Part shown: positions 22,216-34,829 of the stretch, piece after piece | How the letters are laid out: each line of letters starts with the position of its first letter | Numbering within the stretch: position 1 is the stretch's first letter | Assembly (NCBI GenBank): GCA_019916065.1 | Contig: CM034234.1 | Location: 7,972,342-8,036,341, forward strand | DNA from: Vitellaria paradoxa | Lineage: Eukaryota > Streptophyta > Magnoliopsida > Ericales > Sapotaceae | Direction of reading: 5' to 3' | Length of the DNA: 64,000 bases | Position numbers and translations under genes: made by a program | Notes under the pieces: model-generated | What the model was told of the DNA's origin: nothing | The model's input: only the letters and a program-made list of their open reading frames with translations | The model's database searches: none

Positions 22216-25200
22216 ATGGCTACAATTCAGAGCGTCCACGCACGACAGATCTTCGACAGCCGCGGCAATCCGACGGTCGAGGTTTGTTTTCGAACTGGTT
22301 TTCTTTTGCCTGAACTGGATCTGTTATAGATCTTCGAAAGTTTGAGCGCAGCATGCGAATCGGGGATGGAATGATCTTGAAAAAGACTTTGTGCAATCAT
22401 ATCTGTGGTGTTTTCTGTGATTTTTAGAGTTTAATCGCTTTCTTAGACGACCTAGTGAGAGATAGAGAGGGGAAATGTGCCCTCGGTGGTTTTGTTTGTG
22501 TTTGTGATTTATTGATTGGATGTCGTTTGTATTTCATGCAGGCAGATGTGGTTTTATCAGATGGAAGGAAAGTTACTGCTGCTGTTCCGAGTGGGGCATC
22601 CACTGGTACGATTTGTTCTGCGATTCTAATCGATGAAGTTTGTGTACAGATGGTTACTTATTCAATATCTTTTCTCTCTTTATCCATTTATACTTATTAA
22701 GTATTTTAGTTCTTACGTGTGCAAGATTGTTGTTTTCTTAATGAAATTTGCAAATCATGCTCGATCATATACAGAATCCATCGTTTTTCTTTTATTCTAT
22801 GTTCTCAATAACAAATTTTCTATTGCCTGCTGAAGGGATCAGATGATTGCTTATCTTCTAAATGTATTTTGATATGAAAAAAGTTTTAATGGCATGGCTC
22901 TTACTGTATAACCTTGAGGAGGGGTAACTTTGTGGTGTGGAAGACACACACCTCAACTGTACACTCCGAGAGGTTGTGGATTTGAAACTCATCATAGGTT
23001 TTTTCCCCCATGGCCATCCACATAGGCTTTCTTTTGTGGGGTGGTTCACCTGCAGTCTCTAGGGGTGGGTCAATGTGGCCTGCCGTGGGGAGGTTAAAAA
23101 AAAGGCTCCCACTTCTTCTACGTGACTATTTGTGGAGTTTAAATAGCAGGCTTGTGCTTATGTCATTCATTATTTTGGCTATTTCCAGGAGTCTACGAAG
23201 CCCTTGAACTAAGAGATGGAGGGTCAGACTATCTTGGGAAGGGTGTGTCGAAGGTCAGGTTATAAATTTCAATTTTGCCTCATATTTTACAGTTTATACC
23301 CGTGATCCTATGCTGATCTTTTTTCACTTTTCTCCTGAACATGTAGGCTGTTAACAATGTCAACACAGTTATTGGCCCTGCTCTCGTTGGGAAGGTTGGT
23401 TGCATATACTGTCCCTTTCTAGTGATTTTTCCTGTACCATCATCAATATTGCTGAAGCTGGGAATTGAACTTGAATGTCACTTGTTAATATTATTAGAAT
23501 ATTAATGAATATATTTGAGAAGGCTAAGTTTATTGATAATTCCAATATCTTCTTGATTGATATTTTTAATTGCTTTACACAGGACCCAAGGGAACAGACA
23601 GCAATTGATAACTTAATGGTTCAACAACTTGATGGAACTGTAAACGAGTGGGGTTGGTGCAAGCAAAAGGTATTTTGCTGGATTGTTTTGTGCAGTTTGA
23701 CATACTCGTTGTAGAACATACACACCATTGAATCAATTTTGGCTTTCAGCTAGGAGCAAATGCTATTCTGGCTGTCTCTCTTGCAGTTTGCAAAGCTGGG
23801 GCTCTTGTCCATGGCATTCCCCTTTACAAGGTATATTTTAGATCATCTGTTTCTTATTTAACCTGGCTCATCATCAATTGAATGTCATTTGCATTGTCTC
23901 TCCAGTTTTCCTACTATATATAAATTGCTGATATGCTAAGATCTTAAAAGAATGATAATTTTAGAATTTTTCCCTTCTTGATTTCTATTTTTAATACAAT
24001 TTTGTTTGCCATTGTCATATCTTTAAATTATGTGCTATGTTGTGGTTTTCAATATTTAATGTTGTCCAGTAACTCTTAGGCATAATCTGCATGTTTAGTA
24101 AAACGCATACGGATGTGATGTAATTGCTTCTTCTGGGTTTCAGCATATTGCCAACCTTGCTGGAAACAAGAAGTTGGTGTTACCTGTTCCTGCTTTCAAT
24201 GTCATCAATGGTGGATCACATGCAGGAAATAAACTGGCTATGCAGGTTAAATTCGAATCTCGTATTGAGATTGCCTCTGGATACAGTTTCCCTGTTTTAT
24301 CTCCCAAGATACATTTCTTTGAGTCCTGAGTTTATCATCAACTTGTGTTTGCAGGAGTTCATGATTCTTCCAGTGGGAGCTTCTACTTTCAAAGAGGCAA
24401 TGAAAATGGGTGTTGAAGTATATCACAATTTGAAGGTGGTCACTAGTTCTTATTCTTTCTGGTTTGCTATGATGGATTGCTGCTTTGTTAATTCACCTGT
24501 TTGTCAATTAGGGCTCGTTTGACACGTTGTCGTTTTTTTGTTGTTATTTTTCTGTTGTTATTTTCTCTTTTGTGTTTTCTGTTACTGTTTATTTTTTCTG
24601 AAATGAAAATTGAAACTATATTTGGAAATGCAAGTTTGTTTATTATTATTAATTTTTTATTTTAGAAAATATTTACTTTTATTAGTTTTAAAAAATTAAT
24701 AGAACTTAATAAAATATATTTTATATTAATTTAATTTAATTAATGTAATTAATTAAATTAATACAGTAAATTATTTATTAAAATCATTTAATTCAATAAA
24801 TATAAAATATATTAAATTATATTATTTATTAAAACTAATTTAATAAAATAAGTTTCACATTAAATAAATAATTAAATTAGATTAATTATTAATTAATTAA
24901 TTTAATTATTTATTAAAATAATTTAATAAAATATATTTTATATAAATTAAATTAATTAAATCATAAATAATTTAATTTAATTATGATATTTATTTAAAAT
25001 AATTTAATAATAATAATTAAATTAAAATTAAAATTAATCTAATTTAATTATTTATTATTAATTATTTTATATAAATTAATTAATTATTAAATTAAATAAA
25101 TTAATTATGATATTTATTTCAGATAATTTAGCAATAATTAATTATTAAATTAAATTAAATTAGTTTTATTATTTATTAAAAATAATTTATATTAATTTGT

Positions 25201-27650
25201 ATAATTAATTTAATTTATTGAATTTAATTATATTATTTATTAAAATAACTTATTTTAATAAAATATTTGAATAAAATAATTTATTTTTATATAATGTAAC
25301 AAAAATAGACAAAGTTTTAAAATTGACAAAATATTGGCAACAGAAAAGAAAACCATAATGAAAACACATTTTTTTCTGTTTATTTAGATAAATAGAAGTT
25401 GTCCATCTGAAAGTTTTTGCCTTGGGCAAATTTTGGAAGTTGATCTTTTTTGGTCATGCTAAATATATGAATATATTTGAACAGGATAGCTGTTGGGTTC
25501 ACTACCCACAATAGGACTTTAACGCTAGGCACCCCCCAGACCTATATTGCTGCGATTGTCCAAGTGGCCATAATTATTCTGTGAATTGTATCATAAAAGA
25601 ATCTCTACTTTTAGCGTTATGTGTTTCCTATAGTTTTAGGAGTTCCAACAGAAAAGAGACATCCATCATGCAGGTCTGTTGTGGGATTGTCAGTTCTTCC
25701 CCTTCTATGTTGGATGCATGTGTTATATACATGTCTTGTAAGATACTATTTTCTTTTCACTTTACTTTTTTTTCCCCCTTTTTGGAATTAACTTTTCTAG
25801 AAAGTACATGTTTATTTGCTTATGCATAGCCCTTCTTTAGCAGTAGACATGTTAGAAACTGGGTAGTTCTTTTTTTTTTTTTTTAATCCGCTTACTTTCC
25901 AGTAGTATTCACTAACTACAGTTTCTAATTTCAGGCTGTGATTAAAAAGAAATATGGCCAGGATGCCACAAATGTTGGTGACGAAGGTGGCTTTGCTCCC
26001 AATATTCAGGTCTGGACTGGGTTTGTGATTGCATGCTGACTTTGTGTATTAATCATCATTTATTCAAATCATTTGTTATGTGCAATATCAGGAGAACAAG
26101 GAAGGCCTGGAATTGCTTAAAACAGCTATTGAAAAGGCTGGCTATACAGGAAAGGTCAGGATTTTTTACTTGTCTGAATTCTTTTGTTGCCTTCTAATAA
26201 TATTACAAGATAATAGACCAAGTTCTTCTTGTCTTTAGGTGGTTATTGGAATGGATGTCGCTGCATCTGAATTTTATGGATCAGACAAGACCTATGATCT
26301 GAACTTCAAGGAAGATGTGAGTTTGTCATTATGTTTTGTGTATTTGAAATTTGGAGCCACTGCATGTAGTCTAGTTAATATGTAGCCCTGCTCCCTTTCA
26401 TGTTTGAGCTTCAGCCAGTGAATACTCAAAATTCTTTCAATAAAAAAAAAAAAAAAAAATTCCATTTGCAACTAGCTGTTGGGTAAAGAGTATGTGCAAT
26501 TAACTTTTAGCATTCTATTGTTTATTTCTTGTTAATGTTGCTTTGGGTATGCAGAACAATGATGGCTCACAAAAGATCTCAGGAGAGCAGCTGAAAGATC
26601 TATACAAGTCATTTGTGGCTGAATACCCTATTGTATCAATTGAAGATCCATTTGATCAAGATGACTGGGAGCACTACGCCAAGTTGACAAGTGAAATTGG
26701 TGAAGAAGTGCAGATTGTTGGAGATGATCTTTTAGTCACCAATCCCAAGGTAAGACCTTAAACAAATGTTTTCTTTCTTTTTTTGAACCATGAGAAAGGA
26801 TGTATATGGATTTTTTTTCCACCGAACAGAAATGTTTCTTAGTTTGTCTAACCTTTTTTTTACACTCCACTCAATAATTTATATTTGCAGAGGGTTGAGA
26901 AGGCAATCAAGGGGAAAGCTTGCAACGCACTTCTTTTGAAGGTCTCACTGAAATCTTTCTTTTGTCAGTGTTGTGGTACTTTAACATCCTGTAACAATTG
27001 AAAGAAAATATATCTCGTTCTTTTATTTGTTCTGGGAACAGGTTAATCAAATTGGATCTGTGACTGAGAGTATCGAAGCAGTGAAAATGTCCAAGCATGC
27101 TGGCTGGGGTGTAATGGCCAGCCATCGCAGGTTTGAAATCCATCCATCCATAGGCAACTTCAATACTTCATTCAATCCAATCCCCCTTCTTTTTACCCTT
27201 TTTATGCTCAAGTTTCGAAGTTAACATATTTTGGTTGCAGTGGAGAGACTGAGGACACTTTTATTGCTGATCTTTCTGTGGGCTTGGCAACGGTAACTAT
27301 AGTTGTGGAGTCTCTAAATTACTGAATCATAGGAGCTTTCTTGTTAACTGTTGCACTAATTTTGATTGTTCATGAATTTTCTCAATCAGGGACAAATTAA
27401 GACTGGAGCTCCATGCAGGTCAGAGCGTCTTGCCAAGTACAATCAGGTTAACATCATTTCTTCTTTAAGGTTCTCCCCCATTTAATTGCTTAGTTTGAAA
27501 CGGAATTCAGAATGTCTTAAAGCACAAGTAAGTTTAAACCATCTGATGATTTTTTTACGTTGTGTACAGCTCTTGCGAATTGAGGAGGAGCTTGGTTCTG
27601 AGGCTGTGTATGCAGGAGCAAACTTCCGCATGCCGGTTGAGCCCTACTAG
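22216..27650 (+). CDS. ENO: Enolase (2-phospho-D-glycerate hydro-lyase)
   Basis: Cytosolic glycolytic enzyme that converts 2-phosphoglycerate to phosphoenolpyruvate with Mg2+ (family knowledge). Seventeen exons join in frame to 444 aa, the length of plant cytosolic enolase (LOS2/ENO2 type): 22216-22281, 22542-22605, 23189-23253, 23347-23394, 23583-23669, 23750-23830, 24144-24245, 24355-24435, 25935-26009, 26092-26154, 26239-26316, 26555-26749, 26891-26941, 27042-27130, 27241-27292, 27390-27446, 27570-27650. Visible hallmarks: the catalytic loop [15 protein letters not shown], metal ligands in [15 protein letters not shown] and VGDDLL, the signature [14 protein letters not shown], and ASHRSGETED. 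There is no plastid transit peptide; the protein begins [20 protein letters not shown]. All introns are GT-AG. Nothing suggests a broken copy. Confidence 0.98.
22905..23130 (+). mobile_element. Possible tRNA-derived SINE in enolase intron 2
   Basis: A G+C-richer island in an A+T-rich intron. It contains GAGGTTGTGGATTTGAAAC, which resembles a degenerate pol III B box of plant SINEs. The sequence after it includes a Pro/Gly-like G+C-rich tail ending in an A run. The A box is not clear, so this is tentative. Confidence 0.35.
24510..25400. mobile_element. Very A+T-rich insertion in enolase intron 8
   Basis: Intron 8 is 1.5 kb, whereas most other introns are near 100-300 bp. Its core, 24620-25330, is almost pure A/T with many TTAATTAATTAAAT-type palindromes. 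The left edge GGGCTCGTTTGACACGTTGT resembles the GGGCTCGTTTGG ends of MITEs elsewhere in the window. GTTGTTATTTTTCTGTTG on the left has an imperfect inverse, GGCAACAGAAAAGAAAAC, near 25340. No exact target duplication was found. Confidence 0.45.
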
Positions 27651-27724
27651 ATACCTTGTAGTATTGTGCGGAGTACAGTTTTCTGTGCGGGAATTTAGGC
27701 TGTCAGAGTTTTAAGTTGCAGTTG

Positions 27725-27730
27725 AATAAA
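27725..27730 (+). terminator. Enolase poly(A) signal
   Basis: AATAAA lies 75 bp past the enolase stop codon, in a U-rich 3' region. Placement fits a plant near-upstream element. Confidence 0.5.
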
Positions 27731-27862
27731 TCTACTTGTAGAATGCGTTGGTCTAGTTTAAGACCGGACATGGTTGTTTTAATAATTACAACTCAGAAAA
27801 CTTTAAAACTTTGTGCCAAGTACAAACAGTGAAGTGAAACTGGATACTTTTTTGTGGTTCTA

Positions 27863-27865
<3 letters not shown>

Positions 27866-27912
<47 letters not shown>
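27866..27912 (+). repeat. (CT)n microsatellite
   Basis: About 23 uninterrupted CT units, just beyond the enolase 3' UTR. Confidence 0.95.
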
Positions 27913-27916
<4 letters not shown>

Positions 27917-28029
27917 GCCCGCGCACTTTAATCAGTTCAGTATTCTTGTTAAGAAAATTATGAGTTTTGCTTGAGCATAGCCTCCATTGCCTATTTGGAA
28001 AAATCTTGGAAAGAGCTCAATAAAAAATT

Positions 28030-28970
28030 ACACATACTGTTTTTGCAATAAAAATTGTCATATTGCACCAGATTGTCAAAAAAAAAAAATAATAATAAGG
28101 TAATTAAATTTTTAGAAGAAAACAACTTATATTTCAAAGGTGGATAGAGGATATTTTTAAAAATTTTATAGATTTTTGTCTCGTTTATATAGATGATGTA
28201 TTAATTTTCTTTAAAAATAGAGAAAATATAAATATTATTTAGAAGTAGTTTGTAAAAAATTCTTATATAATAGAATAATTCTCAGTTCAAAAAAGATTGA
28301 GATAAAAAAAGAAAAATTGATTATTTGAATATTATACTCAGTTTAATAGGAATTGTGCTACAAGCTCGTATAATAACAAAAATCAAAGAGTTTCTAGAAA
28401 AATTGGAGGCTTAAAAGACTTACAAAGTCTTCTTGGATTATTAAATTACGGAAGATAATTTGTAAATAATTTTTCAAAATAGGAAAAATCATCCCTAGAA
28501 AATTTGAAAAAAGTTGAAAATAATCAAAATAATTTCAATATAAAAATTGAATGGAAAAAGAATAATTCAAGGAGATTAAAAGAAATCAAAACCTTATTTA
28601 AACTTAATTTAAAGATCTATTTTCCTACAAAATCTTACTTCTTAATTCTAGAGATAGATGCCTTAGAAATATTATGAGGAGTAGTGTTAATAGTAATCAA
28701 AATAAAAGGATATCTAAAAAAGAAAATATTCCCAAAATTCTTAAAGAACATGAAGGTTCTGAAGAATTAATATGTAGATATAATTTTGAAAAATTTAAAC
28801 CAAATGAACTTAATTATATTATTTTTGAAATAGAACTTTTAGCCCTAAAAATGGTATAAAGAGATTTCAAAATTATTTAATTGCTGTTAAGTTTTTGATA
28901 AGAATAGATAATCAAGCAGTTAAGAACTTTCTTAAAAAAAAGATAGTTGAAAATAATTTTAGAAGAATTA
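28030..28970 (+). pseudogene. Endogenous pararetrovirus (caulimovirid-like) RT/RNase H remnant
   Basis: A decayed coding remnant with stops and frameshifts. A reverse-transcriptase YIDD box preceded by a Val and followed by a Leu-Ile-Phe-Ser stretch lies at 28186-28210. The connection-type motif (Leu-Gly-Leu-Leu-Asn-Tyr) lies near 28430-28450. An RNase H-like stretch at about 28640-28930 includes a Lys-Pro-x-Glu-Leu-Asn-Tyr box and a Phe-Leu-Ile-Arg-x-Asp-Asn box. These forms are closer to Caulimoviridae than to Ty3 elements as I know the families. A possible zinc-knuckle remnant sits at 28035-28077. No LTRs, movement protein or capsid region are visible. It cannot make a functional protein. 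Confidence 0.6.
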
Positions 28971-30259
28971 ATTAGTCCAAAATCAATACCCACAAGCCAC
29001 AAACATATATAAGCAAAACAATCTATACATATATATGGAGAGGTAGACACACACAGATGAGCGGCACAAACCTCACTTTTTTAACTCACCGTTTGTTTTG
29101 CCTTCAATTCATCTAATTCCTATTTCCTTGAAGTTTGGTCGATTCATTTGGGTATTTCTTCTCTGTTAGTAAAGCGTTTGATTATATTTTAATAAAAAAG
29201 AAAATGATGTCTAATCTGGGTATGTGAGATTGGATCAGAAAATGGAATTAAAAGATAACAAATTCTTAGTTTTGCTAATAACAGGTGGGATTTTTAGTGT
29301 GAATAAAAAGAAGAAACTTCAAAATGGGATTTTTAGTGTGAATAAAAAGAAGAAACTTCAAAATTATAGCATTTTTAATTACTTTAAGTTTAGAGAAAAA
29401 AGAACTTTGTAGTTCTGCAAGGTATTGAGTTTTCTTCTATCAAAGCAACAGTAATCAAATTGGATTTCAAATAAAGTTTGGAGAATCAAAATTTGAATTT
29501 CAGAAAACAATTTCTTCATGAACTTATTGGGTCGTTCTGTTTCTTCCCCCATTTGGACTTGCTATCAGAATTAAATATTTGCAATAACCAATAGAAGATA
29601 CTGAGAAGGGTATATTTTTCGGCATCGAGATGTTTGCTGATACCCCTACTGCTACTCTCTTTGTGATGATGCACTACTGCCATTGTCATTTTTGACCCCT
29701 CAAACTGAAGCTATTACAACTTGGAACCCTTTAAACCTAAAAGATTCCTGCTTTGCTTTTGAGGGTTCACAAACACACCCATTCTTATCTAACAAACCAA
29801 GGTACGGCCATGTCACTTAACCAAAGGTTACCTAATATACTAGCAAAAAAAAAAAAAAAACCCATAGATAAGGCCGTGAATTCAAGCCCCAATTACATTA
29901 GTTGGTCCATTTCAACTCTCAGCACCAATTTAAGCCCGAATTTCTCTCGTATAAGCCTAGATATGGCCACCATTGGTAAAACCCCGAGATGGATTGAGTT
30001 TTGGAGCGACACCGCTGTGGATTAGTAGCGAAAGAACACTAACTTTTTCTCTTCATCCTCCACAAGGTCAAGTGAAGCTCCGAGAAGGTGGTCGAAGCGT
30101 TGGGCTTCGACGAGAGAAGGAGAAAAAACCAACCATGAAGATCTCGCCGGAGCACGTTGAGCAATTTAAGAACTGGGGACAGCTACGTCCTTGAACTTCA
30201 CCATTAGGAGGAGCTTTCGGATTAGGACGGCGGACACCAGCAGGATTTCAGAGGAAGAA

Positions 30260-30290
<31 letters not shown>

Positions 30291-30686
30291 AGTTGAGGAT
30301 GAGAAAGTTAGATTTATACAAGTGAAGTGTAAACTCGCTATTTTAAAAATTTTTTTTAGCTGGCGTCATTATTTTAATAAAAATTTTAACAGCATACTAA
30401 CAAAAGGGGTATATACGTAATTAATTAAATGCTTAGGAGTTTGTGTAATTTTTAAATGTTAAGAAGTCTATGCGTAATTACGTAATATTTAAGGGGTCTA
30501 TGTGTATTATTTAATATTTGTATCAGTCATCCCTAACTCCAAGCAGGGTTCAAAAAGAGATTTACTATAAATTCAGATGTCGGAACTGTAATTTTAACTC
30601 TTTGGAGCTGAGAAAGAAAACCCTAAAATCACGAGAGAGACGGAAATTTGAGTTCGTGAAGTGGATTGAGAAATCGGATCGTGAAA
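28971..30686. other. Intergenic region upstream of U2AF35
   Basis: It includes an exact tandem duplication of 39 bp (about 29286-29324 and 29325-29363, starting GGGATTTTTAGTGTGAATAA), an A run near 29846, a (GA)n run at about 30254-30293, and a G+C-richer stretch at 30060-30240. Partly open frames at 29430-30190 did not match any family I recognise. The last 150 bp is probably U2AF35 promoter and 5' UTR. Confidence 0.5.
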
Positions 30687-33600
30687 ATGGCGGAACACTT
30701 GGCGTCGATATTTGGGACAGAGAAGGACAGAGTGAACTGCCCCTTCTATTTCAAGATCGGGGCTTGTAGGCACGGCGATCGGTGCTCTCGGCTCCACACC
30801 AAGCCCAGCATCAGTCCTACCCTTCTCCTCTCCAACATGTACCAGCGCCCCGACATGATCACTCCCGGCGTCGATCCCCAAGGCCAGCCCCTTGACCCCC
30901 GCAAAATCCAAAACCACTTCGAGGTCTCATATCTACTCTGTCTCTGTGTGTGTGTGTGTGTGTGTGTTTGCATATCCACATTCAAATGTTTTTACGTACG
31001 TTGATGCACTCATTTTGTGAAATCTAGGTTTACTTCTTGATGTCTGGTTAGGTTTTTCGGTATTCTGTAGACTCTGCTCTAATCAAATGATTAAACTGTC
31101 TCTCTCTAATTGGTTTGTTTGACCTTTCTATTTGGCCTTTTATTATGTTTGTGTCGATGATTTTGATCTATGTTACCTGCAATCTTACAAGGCCCTTAGA
31201 CGAGGATACTTGGGCAGGGGTACACTGTAGATATCCATACAAACGTATTTGACAATTAATTTTAGTACATAATAATGCATAGAACTCATATTTTATGCCT
31301 GAAATATATACTAATTACACCTTGTAAATATCATATTAGCGTGTAAAATAAAATAATTATATTAAATATATATAAATATTTTCTCATGCCCTCTATCCTT
31401 GGCCAAGAGAATTAATAAATCTGACTCTTAGACATGCACCTAGATCTGACATTTGTCCATATAATGTAGATTTTTTTATGCATTTTCTGGCTTCCTAAGT
31501 TCCAAGTATATTGCGTTTGGTATGTGTTACTTGTCTGGTTGTTTGGTTGACAGTGTCTGTCATTGAATCAGGTAATACAATGAATCCTTTGAACCCGTTA
31601 TTTAGATTTTTGAATTACGTTTTTTATTTTTTTTTATTTTTGCTTTCTTTTATAATTGAGGGAATTGGAAATGAGTTTGAATTTTCCATTTCTCTTAGCA
31701 ACCAAAGATACAGGCTGGGCGTAGATTGGGGTCCATACATAATTTTTTGCTCAACTTGGAATTTTTTTTTGGGTATGGCAAATTGGTGGATTGTTTCTTT
31801 TGGTGCAAACTGTGTATTGATCTGATGGTTTCATTTTTTTTTTCCAAAGGTTCTTTTTCTGCTATTTTTTCCCTTAAGATCGCTAGCATTTTGGGAGTAC
31901 AGCCAAAAGAATGATTTGTTTTCTTGTTTGTTTTAATGTTTAAGAGTTCCATTGAAATACAGGATTTTTATGAAGATTTGTTTGAGGAGCTGAGCAAATA
32001 TGGAGAGATTGAGAGCCTGAACATTTGTGACAATTTAGCTGATCACATGGTATCTGTTGTGTTTAATTTTAATTTTAGTATTTTGGTAATTCCTTGATTG
32101 AGATCTACTTAAGTTGCTTTATGGATTTATGCAGGTGGGTAATGTATACGTACAGTTCAGAGAAGAAGAACATGCTGCAAATGCGCTTCAGAATTTGAGT
32201 GGAAGGTTTTATGCAGGTGAGTTAGATTCTTATGCTGATATATACCAAACATATCAATTTATAATGAAATAAACATGAACCGCACACATGCATACTTGTT
32301 GCAGATGTTATTTTTATTAAATATTTGTGTGGATACACACATTGCTTGTGCTTTTTTTTTTTTTTAAATATTCATAAAACTACATGTTAGTTTGATAGTG
32401 TTCCTCGTTTTGTGATGCATTCAAACACCAACTTTTTATTGTGGGATCACTGGAATGGTTGGGGTGGACACGGTTCAGATCAGGTCCATGCCTGCCTCAG
32501 AGCCAAAACGATGGTGTATAGAATTTGAACTGAACCCACCTGACTTTATTGGGCCAGCTCAAGTTGAACTGCGGTTCACCGCTATTACCATAAAGCAACA
32601 AACTTGAGACCCAACAACAAATTTGGAAAAGAGAAAAAATGAGGATGAGAAGAACATATGGATCCAAAAACACCCAATCTCTTTAGCAACAAATTTTAGG
32701 TAACCCAAGTCATTTTGTAGCCTGAGAGCCGACGACCTGTTTGCTGTTGGAAATTAAGGCATGTATGAACTTGAAGTTCTTGTTTTGAATCTTTTCTTGT
32801 ATCTCCTGTACACATGATTCTTACTCTCTTTGGCTCAACAAATTTTAAGTTTTCGTTTATCTTTTCTGGCTTAATTATAAGATCACACCCTGAACTGTAA
32901 TGTAGTATCACTTTATCCCCTCAACTAAAGCATGTTATACAGTGACCTCTTAAACTATGAATTTTTAATAATGTGCCCTTCCTTACGTCAACATTTGTAG
33001 TTTTAATATAATCTAGTTGGCTTAGGAGCATGGATGTCGAACTCATGAGAGACTTAGACACACGGTGGACATGTGTTGGACTTGCCTTTTGTCGTATCCA
33101 ATTTTTTTTATATGGAGACATAGCTTGGAGATACCACAGCCTCGTTTTAGACATACCACATACTCATTTTGTCCACCTTGACTCACCTTAAAAAAAAAAG
33201 TTATAATTTTTTTCTTAAAGATTTGGAATATAGTTTATCGTTATTTTTTATGGAATATAATTATTAGCGACTTCTTTGTTGACTTTTAAGATGTAAAATA
33301 CATAACTTTTAATTATAGTTAGTGTTATCTTACACTATTTCTATTGTATTTGATAAGATATTAATATCTAAGGCATATAAAACATATATATATATTTTTT
33401 AGGGTATCTTTGCTATGCTTTGCCTTTACATTTAGTCAGTGTATCTGTGTTCTTGTCTTGTCGATGTTTTGAGTCGGTGTCTATGCTTCTTAGTACTCAA
33501 CTATTATGGACATGGGATAAGAAAAAATGTTCCATACTAAAATAGACATTTTATAAACTTAATTATGATAAAATAGCATTCATATAGAACTCTTAAGGAC

Positions 33601-34829
33601 ATTTTAGTTCCATAAATCCGTTGAACCTCTTAATATATTTTTGTCAATTAAAATCTTGTACTCTGATTGTTTGTTTACTGAATTTTATGAAAGAGCATTT
33701 TGGTTAATATTTTTCTCTTCGTCTCGTGTGCATATTGTTTGAATGAATTTTGTTAAAATCACAACTATCAATGTGAGGAATGGGCATATTGTCGCAAATT
33801 GGTAGTTCCATAATTTCCGAGCTCGAGCCTTATGCTATTTGTTTGAGTCAAGCTTGGCTCAATTCCAACCTTAGTAAGGAGTTTCCTTTGTGTAAATTGA
33901 AAGGCATTTATTTATTTATTTTTGTCTACCTTGTATAGGTGGATATTGAGGGATTTTGAGCCTGATTTTTTAGTTTTTTTTTTTTTTCTTTCATTGGGGA
34001 CATTTTTTTTTCCTATAAATTTTACTTATTAAAAAATGTAGACATTACTAGTATCTTTTTTTTTTATCTTTCATTGGGGACATTAAATTTTACTTATTAA
34101 AAAATGTAGATAAAATTAATACTAATAATATTATTAATCAATGTCCAGCTGACATCATGAAATCTCATCTTTTTTAGGACACCCTATTATTGTCGACTTC
34201 TCCCCAGTGACGGATTTTCGAGAAGCTACTTGTAGGCAATATGAGGAAAATGTATGCAATAGAGGGGGTTACTGCAATTTCATGCATCTGAAAAAGATTA
34301 GCAGGTGAGTTTCTTCTTTCTTTCAGCTTTTGTGCTTTTTGTTATTGCCTATTTCTGTAGAGGAGGTTTCATCTTTTAATTATTCCTGTTTTATTAATAC
34401 AGAGAGCTGAGGCGGCAATTATTTGGGAGGGGTAGGCGAAGGCACAGCCGTAGTCCACAACGGCATCGCAATTATGAGGAACGTTCACATGGTGGACGTG
34501 GTTCTGGTAGGAGAAGCGATGACCGAGATCACCGTCACCATGATAGGGGCAGGAGGCCTAGAAGCCGAAGTCCTGGACGAAGGGGACGGAGCAGAAGCCC
34601 CAGGGAACAGAGAAATAGGAGCCCAATTAGAGAAGGCAGTGCCGAGAGAAGAGCAAAAATTGAGCAGTGGAATAGGGAAAGGGAACAGGCTGAAGCTGCT
34701 AACAAGAATAGTAATGAGAACAATGATAGTGACAACAATAGCAATGGCATTGCAAAGAATGAAGAAAAGTATGATGACCCTCAGCAGCACGAGCAGCAGT
34801 CTCAGGTGGATGGAGGTTCTGACTACTGA
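30687..34829 (+). CDS. U2AF35: Splicing factor U2AF small subunit (U2AF35)
   Basis: Nuclear factor that reads the AG of 3' splice sites and partners U2AF65 (family knowledge). Five exons, 30687-30923, 31963-32049, 32135-32216, 34178-34304 and 34403-34829, give 319 aa. Domains in order: first CCCH zinc finger ([20 protein letters not shown], about 18-37); the UHM/RRM from about 45, including [20 protein letters not shown] and GNVYVQF; the second CCCH finger ([19 protein letters not shown]); an Arg/Ser-rich tail with GRRGRSRSP and REQRNRSP repeats; and an acidic Asn/Gln-rich end. The ATG at 30687 begins [20 protein letters not shown], conserved across eukaryotes. The 2-kb intron 3 holds a DNA-element remnant. 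Possible untranslated 3' exons (for example after an acceptor near 35622) cannot be proven here. Confidence 0.97.
33021..33493. mobile_element. hAT-like remnant in U2AF35 intron 3
   Basis: The left end CTTAGGAGCATGGATGTCGA and right-end reverse complement CTAAGAAGCATAGACACCGA form imperfect inverted repeats. They share the CTnnGAAGCAyGGAyA pattern with the element at 49703-50352. Subterminal GGACAC-like motifs (GTGGACATGTGTTGGA) are present. No flanking octamer match was found. Confidence 0.45.

Noticed and set aside
29753..30194. Possible small gene between the viral fossil and U2AF35
   Set aside because: Two overlapping short frames without motif, splice support or promoter; listed only as intergenic.
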